Source: Pelargonium nanum (Eukaryota > Streptophyta > Magnoliopsida > Geraniales > Geraniaceae). Taken from it: a stretch of 31,060 bases of DNA. The translations under genes and the position numbers were made by a program. Below the pieces are notes generated by a model. It saw only the letters and a list, made by a program, of their open reading frames with translations. It searched no databases and was not told the origin of the DNA. This document shows, piece after piece, positions 10,936 to 21,779 of this stretch. Within the stretch, counting starts at the first letter, position 1. Each line of letters begins with the position of its first letter. Location of the stretch: contig JAYMTF010000728.1 in assembly GCA_036897485.1 (NCBI GenBank), positions 1 to 31,060 of the forward strand, in the 5' to 3' direction.

Positions 10936-13566
10936 AACTCGTATAATTCTCATATTTTAAATAAAGTGTTCCAAGTCAAAATATATTTAAGGAGCAAATA
11001 AAATCCACAATCTGATAGATCTCATAGTTATAAGCTTATAGCTAGAATAATTCACAATATTAGGAAGAAATCAGAACACTTGATTCCTCTTTCATTTCTT
11101 TTCCTTGCCTAATAAGTAATAACTATTACTTTACCATCGCTTTCTTGACAGAACTGTTTGAAAAATTAATGTGAGGAGGCGTTGTGCCACCCATTCATAT
11201 AAAGCCCTTCTAAGTTAGTAAGCAGGAATTCAAGTATTCAACTATTCTTATAGAATCTAGTTCCATAATTTGACACATAAAAAAATACCTATCTCAGCAA
11301 AATGAGACTTTTAGTACATCGTACATGGTGTTTTTTTAGTCCTTTCATTATTATTGAATCTGAATGTATACATTGTGTGTACTAAGTCCATGATTTGATG
11401 TGATTGAAGGCTTACCCCAATAACTTCTTCAGGCAATGGGCGCTGATCCCTTGAGCGATCACAGAAGTTCTTGTAATCTTCCGCATCCCTTATGGCATAT
11501 GAGCTTAACTGCCCATTGGAAATAAAATTATTATTCTTGAGTGTCATGTGACATCCAATTTTAAATAAGAATTTTTTTACACTAGGAAACTATATTAACT
11601 TGAAAATACATTCATGAAGAATGAAGAATCATAAAAATATTAAACTTCACAACCAACTAACTACAACAGAAAGCAATTAATAACAAAATCTTTAGCTTTT
11701 AAAACATTACAACTTGTTTTTTTTTTCCAGCAAGGACAAAGAATTGGTCAAAAACTCACCAACTTTCCATCAAAATTTTAGGAAATCAATGACAGCCGAA
11801 CAAAAACTTAAATAAAATTGGGTTACTTCCATGACCAAGATCATGTAGACAAGTTCGTACGATAGATCACTACATTTCTACTTGAGAGAAATTCTCAGAT
11901 CAGGTTCAGCTACAACTGGCAATTCGAGTTTCGGGTCAGTAGAATAGTTTAATCCAGTCTATTTATGCTACCCTGTCCCACAAAATGCGGGTCATATTTC
12001 ATGTGCCTGCATATTCGGGTCCATTGTCAGCTCTAGCTTCTGCCACATCATTAACGAATATGAACAACAAGTTTGCACCATTTTATCAAAACTAGAAAGA
12101 ATGAAAAGATTAGTTCAGGATAGTGTGCAGGATCAGAAAGGAGTGCACGATCCCATTAGTGATACTCATATGTAAGGTGTGTCAGATCTGGTAAGCCAGA
12201 GCAGTGTAAAAGTCTCACAAGGTTTTTCTGTTCATAATTATGTTGATTCTAAGGCCCATGTGGTGGAGGTGCATGATCATAGTTGCAAATTACAACATCA
12301 GGACACCTTTCAGGTGAGTCCAAATAGGTTTTCAGCAAACAGGGGTTTCCAGTTACATGTATAACAATCACTTGATCAAGATGGAATTTGATGGGTTTCA
12401 GAAGATAAAATCCTAATTTATAGTGTGACGACAAACCATATGACAAGCAATACGTCAAACATGTGTGGCCTGAAGCTTACCTCTACATCACATCTCAACT
12501 CTTTCGGACAAGGCTTCACCATATAAAATCTCTGCAAATATACAGCTGTTAGAATCAAGGAGATAGTGTTCATTCATAGAAAATACAAAGCTTGAAATGT
12601 TCAGACAGATATGCATAGGAAATTCACGTCAAGTTTATGCTGTTTCGCAAAATCCAGCTATAAGGAAACCAATTCAAAGAAGCCATTTGATGGATTTCAG
12701 CGACACTAACATACCTGCCGGAAGGGCTTCTGAGGTGTTCTCCAAAAAGCCTTGCAACCACCCGAAAAGAAATAACATATAATTATTAAAACTTTCGGCA
12801 AGTAAATAAAACCGAAATTAAAGATGAAGTGGAAAGCATAATGAACTACACTAACTTGCTCAAAATATAAAACATTCGAACCATCCACCATCTCTGCTGC
12901 CGGGCATGTGACCATCCTGCAGCCCAAAGGGAAAAAAAAACAACCAAAACTATAAGCCGAAAATGTCCTTAACAGGCAACATTACACCAAAACATATAAT
13001 GGGTATCAATCAAAATGCACAACCACAACATTACTTCCATAAAGTGCTAAACATCAGCAAAAAAAAGTTGGGAAAAACAAAAGGACACTAAACCAAAGTC
13101 AACAAAAATAGGTTAAAAAGTAGATTTCCCTTGTGCCAAGGCCAGATTCCAACTAAAAATCAAGAAAGCATCTTTAAAAGAAAAGGCACAGAAACTAATA
13201 ATTTGATCAAATGGCTAGTAAAAATCCACAAACCTGATGTTGAAGTAACTATCAGGATCTCTGGAAGCTTGCTCTCTGGAATGCTACACAAAACAACACA
13301 TAGCGACAAAAATGAAAACCAAAATCAATCCAAGAATCGAAACAAGAACAATTAAAAAAGAAAAAGAAAAAGAATTTGCACTGTGGCAGTACCTTTTCTC
13401 CTTTGAGAGACTGAGAGACGAAACGGGTATGGTCCCTGCGAGTAGCGGACTTGGTGAGGCGCTTCAGGAGCAGTGCTCCTCCGACCAGCACCAGCGTCTT
13501 CGCCACCAATCCGCTCGCTATGCTCCACCCACTGGAGTCTGAGTCCGGGTCCGTGCCCCGACCCAT
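10035..13566 (-). CDS. CRL: CRL (CRUMPLED LEAF), CpcT/CpeT-family plastid protein
   Basis: CRL is a plastid outer-envelope protein needed for normal plastid division, cell division patterning and plant form. Its fold is that of the phycobiliprotein lyases CpcT/CpeT, although plants make no phycobilisomes. Leftward exons are 13566-13393, 13283-13234, 12916-12856, 12750-12715, 12531-12481, 11508-11416, 10676-10572, 10386-10294 and 10169-10035. All phases close, giving 265 residues against 269 as I recall for Arabidopsis. One membrane helix lies at about residues 15-37 (GLVAKTLVLVGGALLL). The CpcT-like domain follows with REQASRDPDSYFNIRMVTCP, AFWRTPQKPFRQRFYMVKPC, SSYAIRDAEDYKNFC, GKRCLYEGSTPPGGFPNTW and WGPKGGPYEFKP, close to At5g51020. 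The tail after residue 235 (SSFSDMFPSF) is the variable part. Exon 4 is only 36 nt. The intron between 11509 and 12480 is nearly 1 kb. Confidence 0.96.
10904..10933. repeat. (AT)15 microsatellite in a CRL intron
   Basis: An uninterrupted AT run lies in the CRL intron between the exons ending at 11416 and starting at 10676. The sequence GTATAATTCTCATAT stands on its left and again on its right (from about 10893 and 10941), so a short duplication flanks or includes the repeat. Confidence 0.9.
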
Positions 13567-13725
13567 GTGGAAATTCGGATGTATAGACGCAGACCCTTTT
13601 TCACCGGAAAGAAGCAGCAGCTACCATAATCCACAGACGCTGCGAAAATTCGAAACTTTCTTCTTCTCCGCCGAGAAATTACAAATTCTGAAGCAGACCC
13701 GCCCCAAATTTTCCAATTGGGTAGT

Positions 13726-13757
13726 GAAAGAAGAAGAAGAAGAAGAAGAAGAAGAAG
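13726..13757 (-). repeat. (GAA)n microsatellite in the CRL leader
   Basis: About ten GAA units stand roughly 160-190 bases upstream of the CRL ATG. On the CRL sense strand this is (TTC)n, probably in the 5' UTR or just upstream. Confidence 0.85.
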
Positions 13758-13849
13758 CTTCAGGGACAAAAATGATTGAAATGGGAATGAGTTTCGATTT
13801 TATCTTTCTCTGTTATGTGAATTTGGAACCCAGAAACAGTTGAGAAAAT

Positions 13850-16066
13850 AAGTAAAATGAGAATAGTGAAAGAATCGCAAATAATCAGAGCCAATCAGCT
13901 AGAGTTCGATTTTTGGGCGTCACTCGTCAGGTTGTGACTTGTGAACGATGTCCTCTCGTCCCTCAACGGCAGATTGACTCAAGTACCCCTGGAGGCCTTG
14001 TTCATGAATCTTTATAACCTCGGTTTCGCCTACGAGAGTTTGAAACGTCACAAATTAACGTTAGTACATATACCAATGAATTTGTAGGTGGGAGTACTCG
14101 CCCAAATCCAAATCAAATGTTTTAAAACTGAATCTTAGACATTAACTCTTTGTTCTTCTACAAATATAATATTAAGAAGTTTATAATTTATATGCATGTT
14201 ATATGTTATATCAAATCCAGGTCAACCAACAGTTGGTCGATTTAATTATATTGACGGTCAAGTTTTTAAAATATACAAGCATTTATATATATAGAAAAGT
14301 GAGGCCAACTATATTGTGTTATATATAAGATATGAAGATTGAATGTGCTGATTCTGATGAAAGTTTTTTTTATTTCATGTATGTTGATTGCTTATAGACA
14401 ATTCGAATTACTGATTTTTGGCGAAAACTTCAACTCATACTTTCTTTCGGACATTTAGGTTTACAAGAGCTCCCACATGAGCATTCTCCACAAGAGCAAA
14501 GATCGAGGTAAGGCTAGGCTATCTCAAATGAGCAAAGCTCGACTACTAATCATGATACGAACGCAACTTGGAAGCCTTTGTCAACTTCTTGGATCGAGCT
14601 CACTAGCTAGGCTTCATCAAGGTAGAAAGGAATGACTCCTCGTCGTGGTGTGGAAGACTATCTCAGTTCTTTAGTGCAGACTTCTTCGGGAGGTTGCCTT
14701 AAGGGAATGAGGCGAAGCCTCTCGTCGCAATGTGGCCTGTCAGAGCATACATGAGTCAGCCTCAACCTCTTGAGACAACTATCATCTTGGTTTTATCTTA
14801 AATTTTGTGAATGTTGAGGTGGTTTTCAAGTACATATGTCGACTCTATAATTATCAAATTACTTGACATTTTTGGTAACTACCATTGCCCCACCAATGTT
14901 GTTTTTTTTTTTTTTTTGAAACTGAATGTTGATTTATTGATATTGTACCCGAGATGAATTTCTTTCCTATTCTACATTTCTCAAGTGTGCTAAAAAAATA
15001 ATTGAAATAGAGGGTCCTACTTTTCCATTCTTACCTTGGTTCGTACAAAGCTAGGAGCAACATTATCACACTCTAAAATTGATCTACGAATTCTCGGAGG
15101 CTATCGCTATCAAACGCAAGAAACAAATGCCATACTCACCCCCGAGACATCGATTGTCGCTCGACGACACACATTCTTAGGGGCGATCATTGTTCAGGGC
15201 AAACAACAAATACTACGCCTCCATGTTATTCGTCATAGATGAAAACAACAAATGAGCGAAATAATTTCATGCCAACATGTCAATCTTTGTTGAAATTCTT
15301 TTCCATGATTGTGTTTAGAAAATAAGAGACAAATTATTGATTGCAGCCAAACAATATTGTACGAGTGAAATTGTGACTTGTGAGCAAAATAATTTCATAC
15401 GAACCATATATGTAACAATCTTTCATTGATATTCTTTTTCATCATTGTATTTAGAAAGAAGATACAAATTGTTTATTGTACCCAAACATTCCAAGTGAAG
15501 TTACTATTTTGAATTACGAAACTCCCAGAATTTAAAAAATCAGGGACTTATCATAGTGCTATATTTCTCTTGAATTTTTACCTCAAAATAGGCGTTTTCT
15601 TTTCTATTTTAGAAAATTAGTTATACATGAATTGACAATAATATCCTTATAATACGTAATCACGAGAATACAAAAAAAAGAGTATTAACTTTGAGATATT
15701 GTAAGCAACTCTGGAAATCAACCACTCCAACTCCAAATATTTGGAAATGAACACATATATTTAAGCAGAAATGACCAAAATATTCATAGTATATCATGCA
15801 TCATTACAAAAATAAGCTGCAGAAAGAGAGTAAATTAATGTAATATAATCCCAACTGCTTTCAAATGACTAGGAGCAGATACATACAGTTTATGCAGACT
15901 TCCATGAGAACATCACAGAACTTGAAAACCCATTTACTTCACTTCAAGTTCAAATCCAATTTTTTTTCTTCACTTTAAGAGTTCAAAGCTTCCTTTCACT
16001 GCTGTTGCTGCATGTAGTTAACAAGAATCTGGAACTGGCTCTCAACACAATCTTGAACACAACATT
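13850..16066. other. Intergenic region between CRL and the SDR gene
   Basis: No coding exon with family similarity is visible. The left end should hold the CRL promoter. The stretch 14450-14790 is less AT-rich than its surroundings (AGCAAAGCTCGAC, GAGGCGAAGCCTCTCGTCGC) and may be a retroelement fragment, but no ends were found. A poly-T run of about 16 lies near 14901-14917 and could be the reversed tail of a retroposon. An open frame at 15036-15242 matches nothing I know. The right end, from about 15780, should be the SDR 3' UTR. Confidence 0.4.
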
Positions 16067-18263
16067 TTAAAAGTGTATCTCGCGTCTCTCTGCGAAAAAC
16101 TTCCCGGTTATTGCCTGGTCTGGGAGCAAAGATAGCCAAACTCCAGTGTCAGCAGCATCTTCAGCTGAAATATTACCAGCCCATCCTGTCATTGCAGTTT
16201 TCACCGATCCCGGGCAGTAGCAGTTGATATAGATTTTCTCACCATCTGGCCGGTCATCAAGTATCCTTGCCAATAACCGGGTGTAAGTATTCACTGCAAG
16301 TTTGGATATTGCATAATCAGTGTACGATTTAGGCCACCCGCCTTCTTTCCACGTCCCATCCTCAACTTGTTTTAGAAAAGTTGATACCATGTTGTCAATC
16401 ATTTCTTCTGTGAGTGAGTCCACATCACTTAGCTGTTCTCTCAAATTTACATCTTCAATTTTCTGTACGAGTCGAGTAAAGAACTTTCATTAGTTTCTAT
16501 GAAGCAAAGGGTGCTTAAACAAGTTAACTAAACCCGTCTTCAATTTATCAGGTATACCACAAGTTTTTCTGAGCAAAATCCCGAAAAACCTAAGGAATAG
16601 CATCCCAATTAGCAATTACAGCATAGATTGTGGCATATATATATAACGGGTGGAGGGTCAAAGGCTTCTATTAGAAAGATACTCACACCATACAAAAACT
16701 AGGAATTCTCATCAGCCACTTGCTTCCAGATGAGCATGAAAGCTAGATTGTGTTCTAGAAAGCTTAAGAAAAATGGCAATAATAGAAGATGCATAAATAA
16801 GGCAACAAAAGTGGAAGGGAGAGAAGAGAAGATGTGTTTGCTTACATTTCTTTTGCCATTTAGTTTACCTAGCCGTGAGCTCACATTAACGATACGAGCA
16901 CCAACAGAGGAAGGTTTCATCAACGGTATCAAAGCTTTGATCATGTTCTTGGTGCCATAATAGTTTGTAGTAATGACATCTTTGGCATACTCAACAGAAT
17001 TCTCAGATCCAAAATTAAAATTAACACCAGCATTATTCACCTGCAGAGAATACACTTGCATAGCTTTAAATAACAGATTGTAAGAGGTAGCATTTTCACG
17101 AACATCTATATTCATAGCAAACCCATCAAGGGTTTCAAAGCTTAAGCAACTAGAATCGTTTCCAAACAAATGTAAGGTGCAATAAACTATACACGCTAAA
17201 TGCATAATTATAAATCATACAGAAATAAGAATCCAAAACATGAATATGGAGGCTTAGAGATCTTACCAGAATATCTAAACCACCATAATTTTCTTTTAAC
17301 CAGTCACAAAAAGTGGCGATAGAATCATGATTTAACACATCCAATTGATGGGAAAACACATTGAGACCTCCTTCTTGTAAGACCTTAGCCGCTTCAATGC
17401 CAACCTCGACGTCTCTTGATGTCAGAATAACAGTGACTCGGTGATTCGCAAGCTGCCTAACAATCTCAAATCCGATGCCTCTGTTACCACCCGTCACCAC
17501 GGCAATAGTTTCTGCAGACCACCACCTACAAACCCAAATCACAATGCCCTAATTACACTTGTCCTATCAATGCTACAAAACTAACTAAGGTCTCTCATAG
17601 CACACAAAACCTATATCATTGTTAAATTTGCCAAAATGGGTTTTGCTATCCAGATCTAGTTCAATATCAAATAGGTTTCAAGATTTGACCTTTAAAACTA
17701 ACTATTTAACTAAATATTCATATTCAGAAGCAGAAATTTAAGAACAAAAATGCAAAAAGGTCTCATTTCTCCACTTCAATTACAAACCCAAATCAACAAT
17801 TCCCTAATTATACATGTGCTATCAATGCTACAAAAGTGATTAAGGTCTCTCATAAGCACACAAAACCTATATCATTGTCAAATTTGCCATTTTTGCAAAA
17901 TGGGTTTTGCTATCCAGATCTAATTCAATATCAAATGGGTTTCAAGATTTGATCTTTAAAACTAAAAATGCATATTCTGAAGCAGAAATTTGAGAACAGA
18001 AATGCAAAAAGGTACCTCTGGTGATCAGAATAGGGGATGGTTCTGAGAAGGGAGATTTGTTGGAGTCTCTTTTCTCTGCGCTCTCTGGCCTTCTCCTTCT
18101 TATCCTTGTCTTTGGACTTCCCTTTGGAGTGGTGGTGGTGGTGACGGTGGCTTGATTCTTTCTCTTTTTCTTTGTCCTTTTCTGGTTCTCCTTCTGCTTC
18201 TGTCTCTGTCTCAGCCTCCTTTTCTTGTTCAGACTCAGGCTCCTTCTCTGGCTCTTCCTCCAT
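16067..18263 (-). CDS. Carbonyl-reductase-like short-chain dehydrogenase
   Basis: A classical SDR that should reduce carbonyl groups with NADPH; its substrate is unknown. Leftward exons are 18263-18016, 17525-17267, 17040-16846 and 16462-16067, phases closing, giving 365 residues. The Rossmann motif TGGNRGIG lies at about 94-101, an acidic LDVLN follows, NNAG is at about 171-174, the catalytic Ser lies in NVSSRLGKL (about 223/224), and YAISK supplies Tyr284 and Lys288. CPGSVKTAMTG and DQAITGKFFAERREIHF close the protein. Motifs match Arabidopsis At5g51030. The first 70 residues are a low-complexity extension, first Glu-rich, then a His cluster (SSHRHHHHHSKGKS), then Lys/Arg-rich, leading into ISLLRTIPYSDHQRWW. 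It is longer than I recall for the Arabidopsis protein and shows no clear targeting signal. The gene lies behind CRL on the same strand. Confidence 0.94.
17528..18013 (-). repeat. Tandem duplication filling SDR intron 1
   Basis: Two direct copies, 17528-17761 and 17782-18013, each about 233 bases, are near-identical over most of their length. Shared phrases include CAAAACCTATATCATTGT, GGGTTTTGCTATCCAGATCT and TTTCAAGATTTGA. A spacer of about 20 bases joins them. The copies run from just inside the acceptor to the donor, so the intron (17526-18015) consists almost only of two copies of itself. Small indels and substitutions show the duplication is not brand new. Confidence 0.9.
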
Positions 18264-19065
18264 TTTTGTTGGCTTGTTTCAAAAATTGAAGCTTTGCTTG
18301 AAAAGGAAAACAAGGTTTGTATGAATCCATCACAAATGTTACTACCCTTTTGCAAACTGGTCAAACACTTCAATCCTGAAATTAAGGTCTGGATTTGCAA
18401 TTTTTGTGTTCCTCCTTACCATCTCCACCTTCTTAGCCATTTTAATAGGACAAATTACAACATTTTATTTTTCAATTCCTATGTCATGTGATCTCCTCAA
18501 ATTCATAACATAGTACCTCATTATATATATGTATATATATATATGGTCCATTTCAAGTCCAATTAGTCTTTAACATACATAGGTTAGAAATATATTTTTT
18601 AGTTCTAAGCTTACAAAAATGATTAAATGAAAGACAATAGATTTTTTTTTAGAAGATGAGGCCTATATTTTTCTGTTCTTGATTCTCTCATGTTCATTTG
18701 GTTTCAATTTCTTATGTTTGGAGTCCAAATTTCTGAATGTCCAACAGTATTTCAGAATGTTATTCTTTGAGCTTAACAGTATTTCAAAATGTTGATTTGG
18801 ACCAAAATCAACTATATCTGCAAATTTTCAACATCAACTACATGTACACAGTATTTGGCTATTTGCTATGATCAATCAGTGAAAATGCATATACACCAGT
18901 GTAAATTTACATATATTATGGAAGTATAGCATAGCATTTACATAGAGTACACTTTGGGTTTTGGCTATGAACATATGCAAACATAACTTTGAAATTACAA
19001 TTTGTCGCGTACTTACGTGGAAACAGAGTTCTAATATAAAACTTACTGTATTCATTGTTAAAAAC
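18264..19065. other. SDR upstream region
   Basis: No coding exon is visible. The right side of the SDR ATG should be its promoter and leader. A TA-rich run lies at about 18520-18545 and short T runs follow. The word CAGTATTTCA(A/G)AATGTT occurs twice, at about 18746 and 18778. Confidence 0.4.
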
Positions 19066-21746
19066 TTATGAATCAGTACATTGTCTATGCCATATCATAC
19101 TCTGCCATGAATTTGGATCTGATACTCTGACTTGAATCTTTTGGCCACCAGCACTGTATATTGTCTTACCTGAGAACAAGTAATGTAGTTCAGTATTTGT
19201 ATGATTTCTGTTCCTACATTGTTTGTAACATTGTACAAATATAAAACAAACAGTTTCAAGAAACTGGTGGCTACTTCACAATGGACATAATTTTCTTTGA
19301 ACAAAGAAAAAGAAGAGAAATCTATACAACTAAGGTAATGTTTGGATTAGAAACTAATAGATAAGTACCATGTCTCAGCTTTGACCCGCGATGCTTTCTT
19401 GCTCACAAGAAAAGTCGTCAAGTTTGAAATGAAAGTTATCAGAGTACCTATCAATCTCAAAGACGTAAAAGAATCAAAAATTTGTTTTCAGGATTTTCAA
19501 GCCATGATATCAATGATTTAAGTTTCTAAAGTTCACATTTAGGAGCTGAACAGTATGTATCTTCAGTGTAGATATCAATAATTACCTGCTCCAAAGAAAC
19601 ACAAACCACATAGCCCTGCCAGTGACATCTGATTGAAGGAAATATCTACTGGAAGAAAAATGCTGTTCGTGCATTTCACTACCTTCACCTGCCAACCCCC
19701 AAACACGAGAAAGTTATTAAATAAAAGCAACATATAAGTCATAATATGACCAAATCTAGATCTGTCCATCACACAATTGAATTTTGAAAACCCATTTAGC
19801 CATAGATAAGATGTAGAATTTTCATAAGCAAAAGCTGTCATATTCCTGATTTTGTCCATAGAGAACTTTGGGAGATAAAGAAGTAAGATGGTTATTTCCA
19901 AGCAACATAATTCAACCTTGTGCATATATGCCTTCAAGTTTCAAGTGCATATTTATGTGCTAAAAAGTATGGATCTTCAGTGTAGATATCAAAATTTACC
20001 TGCGCCAAAAAAACACAAAGCACATATCCCTGCCATTCATTGAATGAGATGTCTACAGGAATGCTTTGCATCCGGCATTTCACTACCCTGCCAACCACCA
20101 AAAATGAGAAAACAAATGTAAATAAATTACAGACTTTGTCATCATTAGAGAGTGGTGATGCATATTTAAAATAGCCTTTTGAATAATACTGAAAGTGGAT
20201 AATACTGAATCTATATATAAAGAGCTAAGTTTTCTGTAATTGTGCTTTCAAGAGAAAGTGGATAATACTGAATCTTCATATAACCATTTGAAAGCTATAA
20301 ACAAGATATATGTGGATTTGAAACTTGTTGAAGTCCGGAGAATCTCTTTACATTATTTTGCCGAGACAGTAAAACACATGTACCAATCAATGCCATTTTA
20401 AGTAGAAACTTAAGCATTTATAGAATCTCTTAAATGATTTACTACGCTCTCATTATCCTTGCATAGTGATTACTGCCGAGATAATTCAGCTCACCAAATG
20501 AATTTAAATTTAGCCTTGCAGCAATTGGTAGTTGAAATTTGATCATGTAATTGTAAACAAGAAAGGGCATAAGAATATATTCCATTTATCCGTAGTAAAA
20601 GCATACGTTCTATCTTTAATCAAACACATTCCTTCACCTTTCCTGTTTTGGTCTTTTTTCTACATTGAATAGAAAACAAGTAAAGTTTGGAACTCAATAG
20701 GCAATGTAAAGAAGGTCAACTAAATTAAAACGTGATTCAGTTCACAAAAATAATCTTCTAATTCATGAATCAGAGCTTTAAACTTCTCAATTACAACTAG
20801 ATAGAGTGAAAAAAAAAGAGAGGAAACAAATGTATATACAGAGAGAAAACGAACACTAACCTTAACTGGTCCGTGCCATAGTAGTATATATAGGGAGTTC
20901 TTTAGATGACAGTCAAAAGTTTCACACCCTAAGATACAAGTTCATTTTAGTCAATTCATGCTGATTTGCATAATCTATTTCACATGAAGGATAAAATAAC
21001 TCATCCATTAATTCCCTTTCTGGTGGACTTGAATCAAAGATATCCTCCTTGTTTATATCAGAAGAAATGACTTTTTTCTGACATGTATTTCCTCAATAGA
21101 TTTCAAATTTTCTGTCTTTTGAGAATAAAAATATGAAATAACCAGGCTAAATTTTATCAACAAACACATATCACGCCTAATCTATAAATCAGAAAGAAAA
21201 AAAAAAAACAGATTGTGAAACCATAAACACAGTGGAATTTATCATCAGAAAAGTACCTTGTAGAGTGCACCAAAACCGCCCCAATCTTAATGTCAGGAGA
21301 GAATTGGTGTGATGCAGCAGAAAGGGTAGCCAGGTCAAAGATAGGTATCACCAGGCCTTTCTCCCTCTTTCCTTCTATGATCATAGTATAACACATTTCA
21401 GGTCAGTTACATATGTGTTGAATTCATGTGATAAGAAATGATACAGATAATCATATATAGTGAGAAATTCATATATTAAATACCTATTTATTACTTAATA
21501 AAACCATAGGGAAGTCATATAACAAAATCTGATACAAAGAATAAATCCATTGACTCAACTAACAACCATACCTTCAGGAATTAGAGGACTCCAGGCGATG
21601 ATAACCAAGGCAAACCAAATGCGCTCCTCTTTTCCCATGCCATCCATTTCCATATCGACTTTAGTAGGTAACCTTAATTTGATCTTACTTTTAAAATCGT
21701 CATCCATATCACAAATCATAGAAGCTCTAAAACGACTAGGCATTGT
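19066..21746 (-). CDS. Unrecognised multi-exon gene or gene relic
   Basis: I do not recognise this product. Five exon-like segments read leftward with GT-AG borders and compatible phases: 21746-21572, 21371-21257, 20087-20000, 19688-19586 and 19169-19066. From the ATG at 21743 they give about 193 residues ending at a TAA. Segment one includes FKSKIKLRLPTKVDMEMDG and IWFALVIIAWSPLIPEG. Segment two, LVIPIFDLATLSAASHQFSP followed by DIKIG, looks like the start of the kinase domain of plant G-type-lectin/DUF26 receptor kinases, but the glycine-rich ATP loop and the rest of the kinase are absent. Segments three and four are duplicates of one exon (VVKCRMQSIPVDISFNEWQG and VVKCTNSIFLPVDISFNQMS). 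GYVLCVF there recalls the GFALCVVF strand of the post-LRR domain of TIR-NBS-LRR proteins; that link is weak. It may be a chimeric or decayed gene, and the true start may lie further right. Confidence 0.35.
19560..20100 (-). repeat. Tandem exon duplication, unit about 410 bases
   Basis: The segment around 19561-19700 matches that around 19975-20095. Both hold TTCAGTGTAGATATCAA, then a splice-donor-like site, an exon of about 90-100 bases and a GGTTGGCAG acceptor on the minus strand. The exon copies differ by substitutions and small indels, including a change of frame in the second half (WQGYVLCVF against MSLAGLCGLCF). A second pair, 20320-20395 and 21797-21870, also looks homologous (GAGACAGTAAAACACATGTA and GAGACAGAAAAACGTGTATC), so the locus grew by repeated duplication. 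Confidence 0.7.
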
Positions 21747-21779
21747 CTGTTCTTTGAAAATGGGGATATGCTGAATTTA

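Noticed and set aside
15036..15242. Open frame between CRL and the SDR gene
   Set aside because: No recognisable domain, no splice context, and it lies in likely repeat-derived sequence.
18110..18160. His-rich run as a vector-derived affinity tag
   Set aside because: The run is interrupted by Arg, lies within a long native acidic/basic exon that splices in phase to a plant SDR, and no vector sequence is present.
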